Source: JAENVT01 sp963773085 (GTDB lineage Bacteria > Actinomycetota > Acidimicrobiia > Acidimicrobiales > Ilumatobacteraceae). Taken from it: DNA of 64,000 nt. Positions 8,828 through 18,299 of this stretch are shown here, piece by piece. Under the pieces are notes generated by a model. The model had not been told where the DNA came from. It did no database searches and was given only the letters and a program-made list of their open reading frames with translations. Position 1 is the first letter of the stretch; the number at the start of each line of letters is the position of its first letter. Both the position numbers and the translations under genes were made by a program. The DNA lies in the NCBI GenBank assembly GCA_963773085.1, contig CAVYZS010000018.1, positions 248,001 to 312,000 of the forward strand, written 5' to 3'.

Positions 8828-10364
8828 ACGCGTCGCACCAGCCCGAGCGGCTCGACCGGGTTGTCGACACCACCACCGCCGAGTTGCGGGTCCAGTTCCT
8901 CGACCTGCTGAACACGGGCCACCGTCTCGCGCTCGTCGCTGCCCATCATGATCCTGAAGCAATCCGGCCTGAATCAATCCGAGTCGTATACGTCATGGTC
9001 GCCAGTCGGCCGGACTCCCGGGTCGAGCTCCACGTTCGGCTACCGATCGAGGCACCGGAACTCCCCAGTCTGGCCGACGTGTCGTTTCCGGCAGGACGTT
9101 TCGAACGCGAGATGCAGGACCTGTTCGGCGTCCGACTCGCCGGGCACCATCAACCTGCCCGCCTGGTGTTGCACCAGCACTGGCCGCAGGGCTGGTACCC
9201 GATGCGCGACGACGCGGGACCCCCGCCTCCGTTCGACGAGGAGACCGAGTCCTACCCTTTCCTCACCGTCGAGGGGCCCGGTGTCTACGAGATCCCCGTC
9301 GGCCCGGTTCATGCAGGCATCATCGAGCCAGGTCACTTCCGGTTCTCTGTCGTCGGCGAGACGATTCTCAACATGAAGGCCCGTCTGTGGTTCGTTCACA
9401 AAGGCATCGAGCGACTGTTCCAGGGACGGAACGTCGAGTCCGGCGTCGAACTTGCCGAGCGGATCTCCGGCGACACCGCCGTCGGCCACAACCTCGCCTA
9501 CTGCCTTGCGGTGGAAGACGCTGTCGGATGCACCACACCGCCTGCAGCCCAGTCCCTGCGAGCGTTGTTACTCGAACTCGAACGGCTTTACAACCACGTC
9601 ACCGATCTCGGTGCAATGGGTAACGACGTCGCATTCGGGATCGCTCACGCCAACACCATGCGTATCCGCGAACAGTTCCTCCGACTCAATGCCCGGATCA
9701 CCGGCCATCGCCTCCTGCCGCGGCGGCATCGTTCCGGGTGGGGCGCAGGTCGAGTGGCTTCCCGACGCCGCAACCCTGACCGCCATCCGCGACGACATCG
9801 GCGAGGTCGTCGACATCATGATGGCCAACACCACGGTCGTGGACCGGTTCAGCGGCACCTCGGTGCTGTCGAACGATGACGCAACGCAGATCGGCACGCT
9901 CGGCTACGTCGCTCGAGCCTCTGGGATCGACGCCGACGCGCGGGCGCGACCACCCGTTTGCCGACGTATACGGGCGCCTGACCATTCCCGTGCAGGCCGC
10001 CGGCGACGTGATGAGCCGCTTTCAGATCCGTGTCGCCGAGGTCGATGCGTCCGTCGCGCTCATCACCGAACTCCTCTCCGACGCCCGCCCCGGCGTGTAC
10101 CGCACACCAGTCGACGCACCGGTCGACTCGGCTCGTGGCAGCGACATCGGACACGGCGTCGGACTGGTCGAGGGATGGCGGGGAACGATCGCTCACCGCG
10201 TCGAAGTCGCGGCCGACGGATCGCTCATCAGGGTCAAGATCGTCGACCCGTCGTTCTTCAACTGGCCCGCGCTGCCGGTCGCGTTGGCCGGCGACACGAT
10301 CGTGCCGGACTTCCCGCTGACGAACAAGAGCTTCAACCTCTCATATGCAGGCAACGACCTCTGA
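8824..10364 (+). CDS. HyfG-like NuoC-NuoD fusion subunit, frame broken twice; no nickel ligands
   Basis: The large subunit has a NuoC-like domain (about residues 1-130, with REMQDLFGVRL) fused to a NuoD/hydrogenase large-subunit domain. The reading frame is broken by an apparent extra C near 9718 and an extra G near 9943. Removing both leaves exactly 513 codons that read smoothly (LLRGGIVPGGAQ, then ARRDHPFADVYGRL). The two CxxC motifs that bind Ni-Fe in true hydrogenases are absent: the first site reads RISGDTAVGH and the last reads DPSFFNW with NLSYAGNDL at the end. The complex is therefore probably not a hydrogenase but an Ehr-type relative. The substrate is unknown. Confidence 0.82.
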
Positions 10365-12982
10365 GATGCCGACCGGCGCAATTCCATCGGCCCCACTCCG
10401 GGCCGGCCTCACCTCCACTGAGGCGGCGGCCCGGCTGGCGACGAACGGCCCGAACAGGCTTCCTCCGCCGCCTGCCGCACACACGTGGCGCAAGTTGATC
10501 GCCCAGTTCACCCACTTCTTCGCTCTCATGCTCTGGGCTGCGGGAGTGCTCGCTGTCATCGCCGGCATGCCTCAGCTCGGCGTGGCGATCCTCGTGGTGA
10601 TCATCGTCAATGGCGTTTTCGCGTTCGTGCAGGAGCAGACGCGCCGAGCGGGCCGCTGAACGCCTGCGAGACCTGCTTCCCGTCGGCGTGGTCGTGCGCC
10701 GAGACGGGCAGCCGGTGATGGTCGATGCTGCTGATGTCGTCGTGGGCGACGTCGTTGTTCTGTCACCCGGCGACCGGGTGCCGGCCGACATGATGCTCGC
10801 CACCGCGGACGACGTGAAAGTCGACGCATCCACGCTGACGGGCGAGAGCGTCCCCGAAGCGCTCCGGGCCGGCGATCAGGCCTTTGCCGGGACCTACGTC
10901 ACCTCAGGAGCCGCTGACGGATTGGTCGAGGCGACGGGCGGCGACACCGTGCTGGCCGGAATCGCTCAGCTGACGTCCACTGCCCATAGGCCGCGCACTC
11001 CCCTGGCGCACGAGCTCAACAGGATCGTCCGCACCATCGCGCTCATCGCCGTCGGCGTGGGTGCCGCATTTTTCACCCTGTCGCTGCTGATCGGGAGCCC
11101 GGCTCGCGACGGATTCCTGTTTGCCGTCGGAGTGACAGTTGCGCTCGTGCCCGAAGGTCTCCTGCCCACGGTGACGCTGTCGTTGGCGATGGGCGCCCAG
11201 CGAATGGCTCAGCGCAACGCACTCGTTCGCCGGCTCGAGGCCGTCGAGACCCTTGGCTCGACCACGTTCATCTGCACCGACAAGACCGGCACATTGACCC
11301 GCAATCAAATGTCGGTGTCGGCGGTGTGGACGCCGATCGGCCAGGTGAGAGTGTCGGGCGACGGCTACACGCCCACCAGTGAGGTCGATGGCTCGGTCGC
11401 GGCCATCGGCGCAGCGGCCGACTTGGCCGTCGTCGCCCTCACCGCGGGCGTTGGTCGGATTGCCCTCGACGACGGGAAATGGCTCGCTGTCGGTGATCCC
11501 ATGGAGGCGGCCATCGACGCGCTGGCCAGAAGACTCACCGGCTCCGGATCGACGCCGGTCGAACTCGAACCGGTCCTCCGCCGGTTCGCGTTCGATCCCG
11601 ATCGGCGACGCGAATCGGTGCTGACCGCGACGACGCTGATGGTCAAGGGCGCACCCGATACGGTGCTACCGCGTTGCATCGGCCTCACCGCCGACGAGGC
11701 AAGCCTCGCCATGACCGCCCTCGCAGAGCAGGGACTGCGGGTGCTGGCCGTCGCCCGCCGTGCCGGACTCGCCGTCGCCGGCGACGCCGACGCAGACGAC
11801 GCCGAGAACGGTCTCGAGCTGGTGGGCCTCATCGGCATCCATGACCCACCTCGGTCCGGGGTCGGCGATGCCATCGGCGCAGCACGCGCCGCCGGGATCA
11901 AGCTGGCGATGCTCACCGGCGACCATCCGGCGACCGCTCGGGCGATCGCCCGGCAGGTCGGCTTCTTTGCCGGGGCCGAACGAGTGTTGGAAGGGAGCGA
12001 TCTCCCCGACGATCCGGCGGTGCTCGGGGCCTTGCTGGACTACGACGGAGTGGTCATCAGCCGAGTGTCCCCATCCGACAAATTACGTATTGCCCAGGCA
12101 CTGCAGGCACGGGGTCACGTCGTCGCCATGACGGGTGACGGCGTGAACGACGGTCCGGCATTGCAAGCCGCCGACATCGGCGTGGCGATGGGTCGAAGTG
12201 GCACCGATGTCGCTCGCGCCGCTGCAGACCTGGTACTGCTCGACGATGACTTCTCCACCATCGTCGCGGCGATCAAGGAAGGGCGCACAACGTTCGCCAA
12301 CATCCATCGTTTCCTCACGTACCACCTCACCGACAACGTTGCCGAGCTGACTCCGTTCGTGGTGTGGGCACTCTCCGGCGGGCGGTTCCCCCTTGCCCTC
12401 GGCGTGCTCCAGATCCTGTGCCTCGACATCGGGACCGACCTGCTGCCCGCCATCGCCCTCGGCAACGAGGCGCCGAGCCCGGGCGTGCTCCTCCGACCTC
12501 CCGAAGCGCGCCATCTCATCGACCGGCCGCTGCTCGTGCGCGTGTTCGGCGTCCTGGGTCCCGCCGAAGCGTTCGCCGAGATGTCGGCCTTCATCGTGGC
12601 CCTCGTCGCCGCCGGCTGGCGGCCGGGCGATACGTTTCCCACGGGCCACGCCTTGGAGGCAGCCTCAGGCGCAGCGTTCGCCGCTGTCGTGATCGGACAG
12701 ATCGCCAACTCGTTCGCCTGCCGCAGCGCGACCCGCTCGCCGGGCCAGCTCGGCTGGAAGTCGAACCGGCTGTTGCTGTGGGCAGTCGGGGTTGAGTTGC
12801 TCGCCCTCGCCGGCTTCCTGCTCATTCCACCCGTGGCAAGACTTCTGGGCCAGGCGTTCCCACCGTTGGCCGGCTTCGTGGTCGCCATGCTGGCCGCCCC
12901 TCTGGTGCTCGCTGTCGATCGTGTTCACAAACACGTTCGCGCCGCGAAGCACGCCACCCGTTCACACACGCCGACGCGATGA
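10345..12982 (+). CDS. P-type cation ATPase, Na,K-ATPase (type IIC)-like; one frame break
   Basis: Motifs of P2-type ATPases appear in order: TGES actuator loop, PEGLLPTVT in membrane segment 4, CTDKTGTLT with the phosphorylated Asp, MVKGAPD, MLTGDHPATA, and TGDGVNDGPAL. PEGLLPTVT, EAVETLGSTTFICTDKTGTLT and LCLDIGTDLLPAIALGNE resemble the Na,K/H,K-ATPase group more than Ca-ATPases. The frame breaks near 10639: one extra base separates FVQEQ from RAERAAERLRDLLP. Removing it gives 878 residues. The start may be ATG 10345, overlapping the previous gene, or ATG 10366. Its position right after a proton- or sodium-pumping complex suggests a shared ion-homeostasis role (inference). Confidence 0.87.
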
Positions 12983-12984
12983 GA

Positions 12985-13016
12985 GATGAGCGCTCCCGCG
13001 GCGCACACCGCTCATC
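12985..13016. terminator. Inverted repeat between convergent genes, possible terminator
   Basis: GATGAGCG at 12985-12992 pairs perfectly with CGCTCATC at 13009-13016 around a 16-base loop. An alternative pairing uses GCGATGAG at 12976-12983. It lies exactly between the convergent ATPase and glutathione peroxidase genes. There is no T-run, so any termination would be of the hairpin-only type common in high-GC bacteria. Confidence 0.45.
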
Positions 13017-13032
13017 GCGCCCCCTGAAACGA

Positions 13033-13518
13033 TCAGCCTGGCAGGCTGGCCTCGATGGCGGAGACGAGCGCAGGATCTTCGGGGGTGACGGTCGGGCCGA
13101 ACCTGGTGACGGAGCCGTCGGCGCCGATCAGGAACTTCTCGAAGTTCCAGCGGATGTCCCCGGCATGGCCTTCGGAATCAGCCACCTCGGTGAGAGTCGC
13201 GTAGATCGGGTGACGGTCCGCGCCGTTCACGTCGATCTTCTCCATCATCGGAAACGTCACCCCGTAGGTGGTCGAACAGAAGCTCTCGATCTCCTCGGGC
13301 GTGCCCGGCTCCTGACCACCGAACTGGTTGCACGGGAAGCCGACAACCGTGAACCCCTTGCCCGAGTACTTCTCGTGCAGGGCTTCGAGGCCTGTGTACT
13401 GCGGCGTGAGACCGCACTTCGAGGCAACGTTTACCGCCAAGATGGCCTGACCGTCGAACGTGGCAAGCGACGTCTCGTCGCCGCGGAGTGTGTGGATTGG
13501 TTCGTTGAGGATCGACAT
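13033..13518 (-). CDS. Glutathione peroxidase-family thiol peroxidase (Cys form)
   Basis: A complete 161-residue GPx-family enzyme, which reduces hydroperoxides, probably with thioredoxin rather than glutathione in an actinobacterium. NVASKCGLTPQY carries the peroxidatic Cys encoded by TGC. GFPCNQFGGQEPG supplies the second Cys and the catalytic Gln, and WNFEKFLIG supplies the catalytic Trp-Asn region. It appears to be a single gene, convergent with the ATPase. Confidence 0.95.
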   Translation of the reverse strand: MSILNEPIHTLRGDETSLATFDGQAILAVNVASKCGLTPQYTGLEALHEKYSGKGFTVVGFPCNQFGGQEPGTPEEIESFCSTTYGVTFPMMEKIDVNGADRHPIYATLTEVADSEGHAGDIRWNFEKFLIGADGSVTRFGPTVTPEDPALVSAIEASLPG

Positions 13519-13551
13519 GGTTCCAGTCTCGCCGATTGCCGCAACACACTG

Positions 13552-14791
13552 CTACCGGAGGTCGGCGCGCAACGAGCGACCCAGGTGGGATCGCCAGGTC
13601 GCAACCCGACCAAGGCGCTGTACGGCGCGCGCCGCCGTCGCCGCCGACGCGTCGGTTGCACCGTCGACGAGGTTGTTCCAGTAGAGCGCCCACGTCGAAG
13701 CAACGAGCGGCCCGATGCCCGGGGCTGTGAGCGTCGCCGCGAGACCGGCGATGCGCCGTGGTCGACCGACGAGACCAGCATGCACGGGAGTCGTGACCGA
13801 TGTCCATTCGCCGTAGGTCGTGTCGATCCACCGGCGATATGCATCGGCGGCATCAGCGGGCCCGGCGAGCACTCGCGCGCGCCGCGGCCTGGCCGCTGGC
13901 GAGCGCCTGGGCGATCCCCTCGCCCTGGAGCGGGTTCACCAGACCGGCAGCGTCACCGATCAGAAGCACCCTGCCCTGCGACGGTCGAGTGCCGACGAGG
14001 CCCATCTTCAGCCATCCACCGAGCTGGCGCACCGGCAGCCGAACCGACCCGTCGAGCAACCCGAGGTGCACCAGGTGTGCCCTGAAGGCGTCGAGTTGGC
14101 GCTGGGCGCGGTGGGCGCCGTCACGCTGGTGGCCGAGGCCGATGCCGAGTCCGATGTTCGCGCCGTCCGGTCCCGGGAACAACCAGCCGTAGCCGGGGAA
14201 GCCGCAGCGCGGCCGATCGTTCCACAGGGCGATGACCGGTAGGGGCACATCCGCCGGCAGATAGCCACGAACAGCGAAGCCCCACAGCACCCGCTGACGA
14301 TCGACAAGGCCTGCGGTCTCCGCTGTCGTGCTGGTCGCACCATCGGCCCCGATGATCACGTCCGCTCGTACTACCGCACCACTACCGAGGACGATTCGAC
14401 CGTCGGCGACCGAGGCGCTTCGCTCCGGGATGTCGATCGCCCCGGCGTCGAGGGCGGCGCCATGCAACATCGCATCGAAGCGCGCCCTGGGAACGACGCT
14501 GGCATGACCCGGATACGTGCGCCCCGGTCTGGCCGGGAGCACCACCCGCCGGCCGCTCGGCCCCGTCACGAGCATGTCGCCAACGGCTGGAGCGTCGGGC
14601 ATGGCGAGGCCGAGCTCGTCGAGCACACGGACGCCACGTGGTCCGATCAGGTCGCCACAGGCCTTGTCGCGGCCGACGCCGGCCTTGTCGACGAGACCGA
14701 CCCTGGCGCCACCCTTGGCCAGCACGAACGCAGCAACACTGCCCGCCGGACCAGCCCCGACGACGATCACGTCGTAACCTGCGCTCGACAA
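13552..14791 (-). CDS. Geranylgeranyl reductase-type FAD oxidoreductase (MenJ-like), one frame break
   Basis: This flavoprotein opens with VIVVGAGPAGSVAAFVL (Rossmann FAD motif), has DLIGPRGVRVLDELG, and ends the FAD domain with VLLIGDAAGLVNPLQGEGI. These are hallmarks of geranylgeranyl/menaquinone reductases that saturate isoprenoid chains. The frame ends early in a GC run near 13873-13882. Removing one base joins it to the C-terminal part DAYRRWIDTTYGEW and gives 412 residues, the normal family length. The TTG start at 14791 overlaps the ATG of the divergent methyltransferase gene by one base, and an in-frame stop lies just upstream. Its neighbours suggest a role in menaquinone side-chain reduction. 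Confidence 0.82.
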
Positions 14792-15525
14792 TGGACATCA
14801 CCCGATCCCGAACACATCCGAACGTGTTCGCCCGCCACTTGTTTGCGCCATTGGCGGGGCGCTACGACCGGCTCGCCGAGATCCTCTCGATGGGCCAGAA
14901 CCGCCGATGGCGGACGGCGATGGTCGACCGTATCATCCCGTCCAAGCCGCATTTGATGCTCGACGTCGCCTGCGGGCCGGCGCGTGTCACCCGCGATCTG
15001 GCCGAACGAACGGGCGCCTACGTCATCGGCTTGGACCTGAGCGAGACCATGCTCGGCCAGGGAGTGAGCAGCGTCGCCGACGCCGGCCTGCGGGACCGGG
15101 TCGCCCTACTTCTCGGACGCGGCGAACAGTTGCCGTTCCCCGACGCCACCTTTGATGCCCTCACGTTCACCTACTTGCTGCGGTACGTGAACGATCCGGC
15201 AGCCACCCTGGTCGAACTGACCCGCGTCGTGAAACCCGGCGGGGCCATCGCCAGCCTGGAGTTCGCCGTACCGACGACCCTGTGGTGGAGGGCCGCCTGG
15301 TGGATGTACACCCGATTCGTGCTGCCGGTTGCCGGGTGGCTCACCGGAGGTCGCCCGTGGTTCGAAGTCGGACGATTTCTCGGGCCCAGCATCACGACGC
15401 ACTATCGCAAGTATCCGATCGACTGGACCATCACCGCCTGGCACCGAGCCGGGATCGACAACGTCGAGATCCGCCCGATGAGCCTCGGCGGAGGCATCGT
15501 CATGTGGGGTCAACGCCGCCGATGA
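14791..15525 (+). CDS. MenG/UbiE-type SAM methyltransferase
   Basis: A 244-residue class I methyltransferase with LMLDVACGPARVTRDLA as the SAM-binding motif I, VIGLDLSETMLGQG as motif II and LPFPDATFDALTFTYLLRYVND as the post-I region. The layout FARHLFAPLAGRYDRLAEILSMGQNRRWR at the N-terminus is typical of demethylmenaquinone methyltransferases. Together with the adjacent geranylgeranyl-reductase-type gene and a possible prenyltransferase, a late menaquinone-synthesis step is likely. ATGA overlap joins it to the next gene. Confidence 0.82.
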   Translation: MDITRSRTHPNVFARHLFAPLAGRYDRLAEILSMGQNRRWRTAMVDRIIPSKPHLMLDVACGPARVTRDLAERTGAYVIGLDLSETMLGQGVSSVADAGLRDRVALLLGRGEQLPFPDATFDALTFTYLLRYVNDPAATLVELTRVVKPGGAIASLEFAVPTTLWWRAAWWMYTRFVLPVAGWLTGGRPWFEVGRFLGPSITTHYRKYPIDWTITAWHRAGIDNVEIRPMSLGGGIVMWGQRRR

Positions 15526-16286
15526 GCGAGCGCGATCATGGGTCGCTCCCGCCTGCGTTCTACGCCGGACCCGAGTTCATCTCCCGACCTGCAGTACGCG
15601 ACTGGTGGACGATGCTCCACCCGCCGTACACAATGTGGCACCTCTCGTACGTCGTGATCGGGTCATGTCTCGTCGGTCCGGTCGACTCCACCAGACTCGT
15701 CTTCACCTTGATTGCCTTTTTCCTTGCAGTCGGAATCGGCGCCCACGCTCTCGACGAACTCCACGGACGACCGCTCAACACGGCCATCTCCCGCGGTGCG
15801 CTGATCACCGCGGCCATCATCGGCATCGGAGGCGCCACCGTCATCGGTGTCATCGGCATCGAACGGGTCGGACTGCCGCTCATCGCGTTCATCGTCGTCG
15901 GAGTCGTCATTGCTGTCGGTTACAACCTCGAACTGGTCGGTGGTCGCCTCCACACCGACACCGTCTTCGCCGTTGGATGGGGCGCGTTCCCGCTGCTCAC
16001 CGGGTATTACGCGCAACACCAACGCATCGACATCGCCGCAGCCAGTGCAGGAACCTTCGCGTTTTTCATGTCGAGTGCTCAGCGGCGGCTGTCGACTCCG
16101 GCGCGCTCGCTGAGACGCAGGACGAGCGACGTGAACGGAACGATCAAGCTCAACGACGGCACCACCGTAGAGATCGACAGGGGCCTCATCCTCGCGCCAC
16201 TCGAAGGCGCGTTGCGGGCCTTGAGTTGGGCTGCGATCACACTCGCAGCGGCCCTTGCCTTCGCTCGGCTCCGGCCTTGGCCGTGA
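15522..16286 (+). CDS. Polytopic membrane protein, possibly a divergent UbiA-like prenyltransferase
   Basis: A 254-residue protein with about seven hydrophobic segments. A loop after the second segment reads AHALDELHGRPL, and a second loop reads YNLELVGGRLHTD. These sit where UbiA prenyltransferases carry their two Asp-rich metal motifs, but several of the aspartates are missing. The gene is coupled to the MenG-like gene upstream (ATGA) and to a flavoprotein downstream (GTGA), so a membrane isoprenoid role is plausible. I would not call an activity from sequence alone. Confidence 0.5.
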   Translation: MSERDHGSLPPAFYAGPEFISRPAVRDWWTMLHPPYTMWHLSYVVIGSCLVGPVDSTRLVFTLIAFFLAVGIGAHALDELHGRPLNTAISRGALITAAIIGIGGATVIGVIGIERVGLPLIAFIVVGVVIAVGYNLELVGGRLHTDTVFAVGWGAFPLLTGYYAQHQRIDIAAASAGTFAFFMSSAQRRLSTPARSLRRRTSDVNGTIKLNDGTTVEIDRGLILAPLEGALRALSWAAITLAAALAFARLRPWP

Positions 16287-17551
16287 CCGGATCGGCAACG
16301 GTGGTCGGCGGCGGTCCCGCCGGGCTCATGGCCGCGGAGATACTGGCCGACGCTGGGCTGACGGTCACCGTGTACGAGCACATGCCGTCGGTCGGCCGAA
16401 AGTTGCTGCTGGCAGGTCGAAGCGGTTTGAACATCACCCACAGCGAGCCGATCGACGATCTGCTGGCCAGGTACGGTCGTAGTGCCGGTCATCTCGACGC
16501 GGCGATGCGGGCGTTCGGCCCGCTCGAGCTCCGTTCGTGGTGCGCGTCGCTCGGTGAACCGACGTTCGTGGGGCCAACCGGTCAGGTGTTCCCGGCGTCC
16601 CTACGAGCCACGCCGTTGCTCCGAGCGTGGCTGGCTCGCCTGGAACAGACCGGGATCTCGATCAAGGTGCGACACCGGTGGCTCGGATGGATGAGGGCGC
16701 CCGACGGCACGATCGATGCGCGGAGATCGCTGTTCCGGCGAGCGGACGGCACCACCGTCGAGGTGACCGGCGATGTGGCTGTGCTGGCGCTCGGCGGTGC
16801 AAGTTGGCCGCGGGTCGGCTCCGACGGCGGCTGGGTGGCCACGTTCCGGAAGGCGGGCGTCGACGTCACCGAACTGAGAGCAGCCAATTGCGGGATCCGC
16901 TTCGAATGGACGGCACCCTTCGTCGAGCGATTCGCCGGCGCCCCACTGAAGAACGTCGCTGTGACCGTCGCCGGCCGTTCGGTCCGCGGTGACGCGATGG
17001 TGACTCGCCAGGGCATCGAGGGCGGCCCGGTCTACACCCAGTCAGCGGCGATCCGCGACACCGTCGATCGAGACTGCCGTTGTGCCGTCACCTTCGACCT
17101 CCATCCGGACATCACTGTCGAAGGTCTGCGTGACCGACTCGAGCGGCGGCGACCGAAGGATTCGCTCACCACAACCCTTCGTCGCACGATTGGGCTGACC
17201 CCGGTGGCGGTGTCCTTCCTGCGAGAGGCCACCGGCAACCGGGTTCCAAAGGATCCAACGGAGTTGGCCATGCTCGTCAAGGCGGTGCCGATTGTGATCG
17301 GAGCGATGATGCCGATCGAGCGGGCGATCTCGACCGCCGGTGGGATCGCGCTCGCCGAGTTGGACGAGGCGTTCATGTTGCACCGCCTTCCCGGCACGTT
17401 CGTCGCCGGTGAGATGATCGACTGGGAGGCACCGACGGGCGGCTATCTGATGCAGGCCTCGTTCAGCACCGCAGTTGCCGCGGCCCGCGGCGCCGTGGCC
17501 TGGTTGGCACGATCAGATGACACTGCCGGTGAGGCGCCCGATGGCAAGTGA
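16283..17551 (+). CDS. HI0933/BaiN-type flavoprotein (TIGR03862-like)
   Basis: A 422-residue FAD protein. It starts with TVVGGGPAGLMAAEILADAG and the family signature VGRKLLLAGRSGLNITHSE, continues with VLALGGASWPRVGSDG, and closes with FVAGEMIDWEAPTGGYLMQASFSTA. This family has flavin and Rossmann folds but mostly unknown substrates; bile-acid reductase BaiN is a relative. The GTG start at 16283 overlaps the preceding TGA. Its 3' end overlaps the convergent VIT-family gene by 39 bases. Confidence 0.85.
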   Translation: MTGSATVVGGGPAGLMAAEILADAGLTVTVYEHMPSVGRKLLLAGRSGLNITHSEPIDDLLARYGRSAGHLDAAMRAFGPLELRSWCASLGEPTFVGPTGQVFPASLRATPLLRAWLARLEQTGISIKVRHRWLGWMRAPDGTIDARRSLFRRADGTTVEVTGDVAVLALGGASWPRVGSDGGWVATFRKAGVDVTELRAANCGIRFEWTAPFVERFAGAPLKNVAVTVAGRSVRGDAMVTRQGIEGGPVYTQSAAIRDTVDRDCRCAVTFDLHPDITVEGLRDRLERRRPKDSLTTTLRRTIGLTPVAVSFLREATGNRVPKDPTELAMLVKAVPIVIGAMMPIERAISTAGGIALAELDEAFMLHRLPGTFVAGEMIDWEAPTGGYLMQASFSTAVAAARGAVAWLARSDDTAGEAPDGK

Positions 17552-18223
17552 GATCAAGAGGGCCAGCATTCCGCCGATGAGCACGCGTATCGCTGCCCGA
17601 CCCTGTGGGGCCCCGCCGAGGTGGGCGCCGACCGCGCCCAGTGTGCCGAGCCCGATGAGGGTCGCCGCGATCGTGAGGGGCAATCGAAGCGACGCCGAGG
17701 CGAACAGTACGACCAGCACAGGGATGATGGCGCCGACCACGAAGCTGCCGGCGGAGACGACGGCAGCTTGAACCGGTTTGGCGAGGGCGTTCAGATCGAT
17801 GCCGAGTTCGTCGCGGGCGTGGATGGCCAATTGGTCCTGTTGTGAGAGTTCGTCGGCGACGCGGTTGGCCAGATCTTCGCTCAAGCCCCTGTCGCGGTAG
17901 ATCTTGGCCAGCTCATCGCGTTCGGCCTCCGGCGTCGCCTCGAGCTCGATTCGTTCCCGTTCGATGTCGGCACGTTCTGTGTCGCGCTGTGAGCTGACCG
18001 AGACGTACTCGCCGGCAGCCATCGACAGCGCCCCCGCAGTGAGTCCAGCGAAGCCAGCCACCAGGATCGCGGATCGCGAACTGTCGGCAGCAGCGACTCC
18101 GACCATCAAGCTGGCCGTCGAGATCAGCCCGTCGTTGGCGCCGAGGACCGCGGCGCGAAGCCACGCCGCCCGGCCACTGAGATGGCGCTCGGCGCTCCGG
18201 TGATCGGGGATGGTGCGAGTCAC
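17513..18223 (-). CDS. VIT1/CCC1-family transporter (iron/manganese)
   Basis: A 236-residue membrane protein of the vacuolar iron transporter family, which moves Fe(II) or Mn(II) out of the cytosol or into a compartment. Signatures are AAVLGANDGLISTASLMVGVA in the first helix, AGALSMAAGEYVSVSSQRDTE after the second, and an acidic cytoplasmic segment (residues about 85-140) that binds metal in plant VIT1. Five membrane helices are predicted. A paralogue lies at 26569. Confidence 0.9.
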   Translation of the reverse strand: MTRTIPDHRSAERHLSGRAAWLRAAVLGANDGLISTASLMVGVAAADSSRSAILVAGFAGLTAGALSMAAGEYVSVSSQRDTERADIERERIELEATPEAERDELAKIYRDRGLSEDLANRVADELSQQDQLAIHARDELGIDLNALAKPVQAAVVSAGSFVVGAIIPVLVVLFASASLRLPLTIAATLIGLGTLGAVGAHLGGAPQGRAAIRVLIGGMLALLISLAIGRLTGSVI

Positions 18224-18299
18224 GAGCCGACTCTGTCAGATCCGTGGCGTTGCGGACAGAGGCAAAGGTCACGGAGGCGACGTGATGTATCGCGCCGCG

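Noticed and set aside
3192..10364. Calling the operon a [NiFe] hydrogenase
   Set aside because: The large subunit lacks all four nickel-binding cysteines, and no hyp maturation genes are present.
13033..13518. Glutathione peroxidase as a second selenoprotein
   Set aside because: The catalytic codon is TGC (Cys) and there is no in-frame TGA inside the gene.
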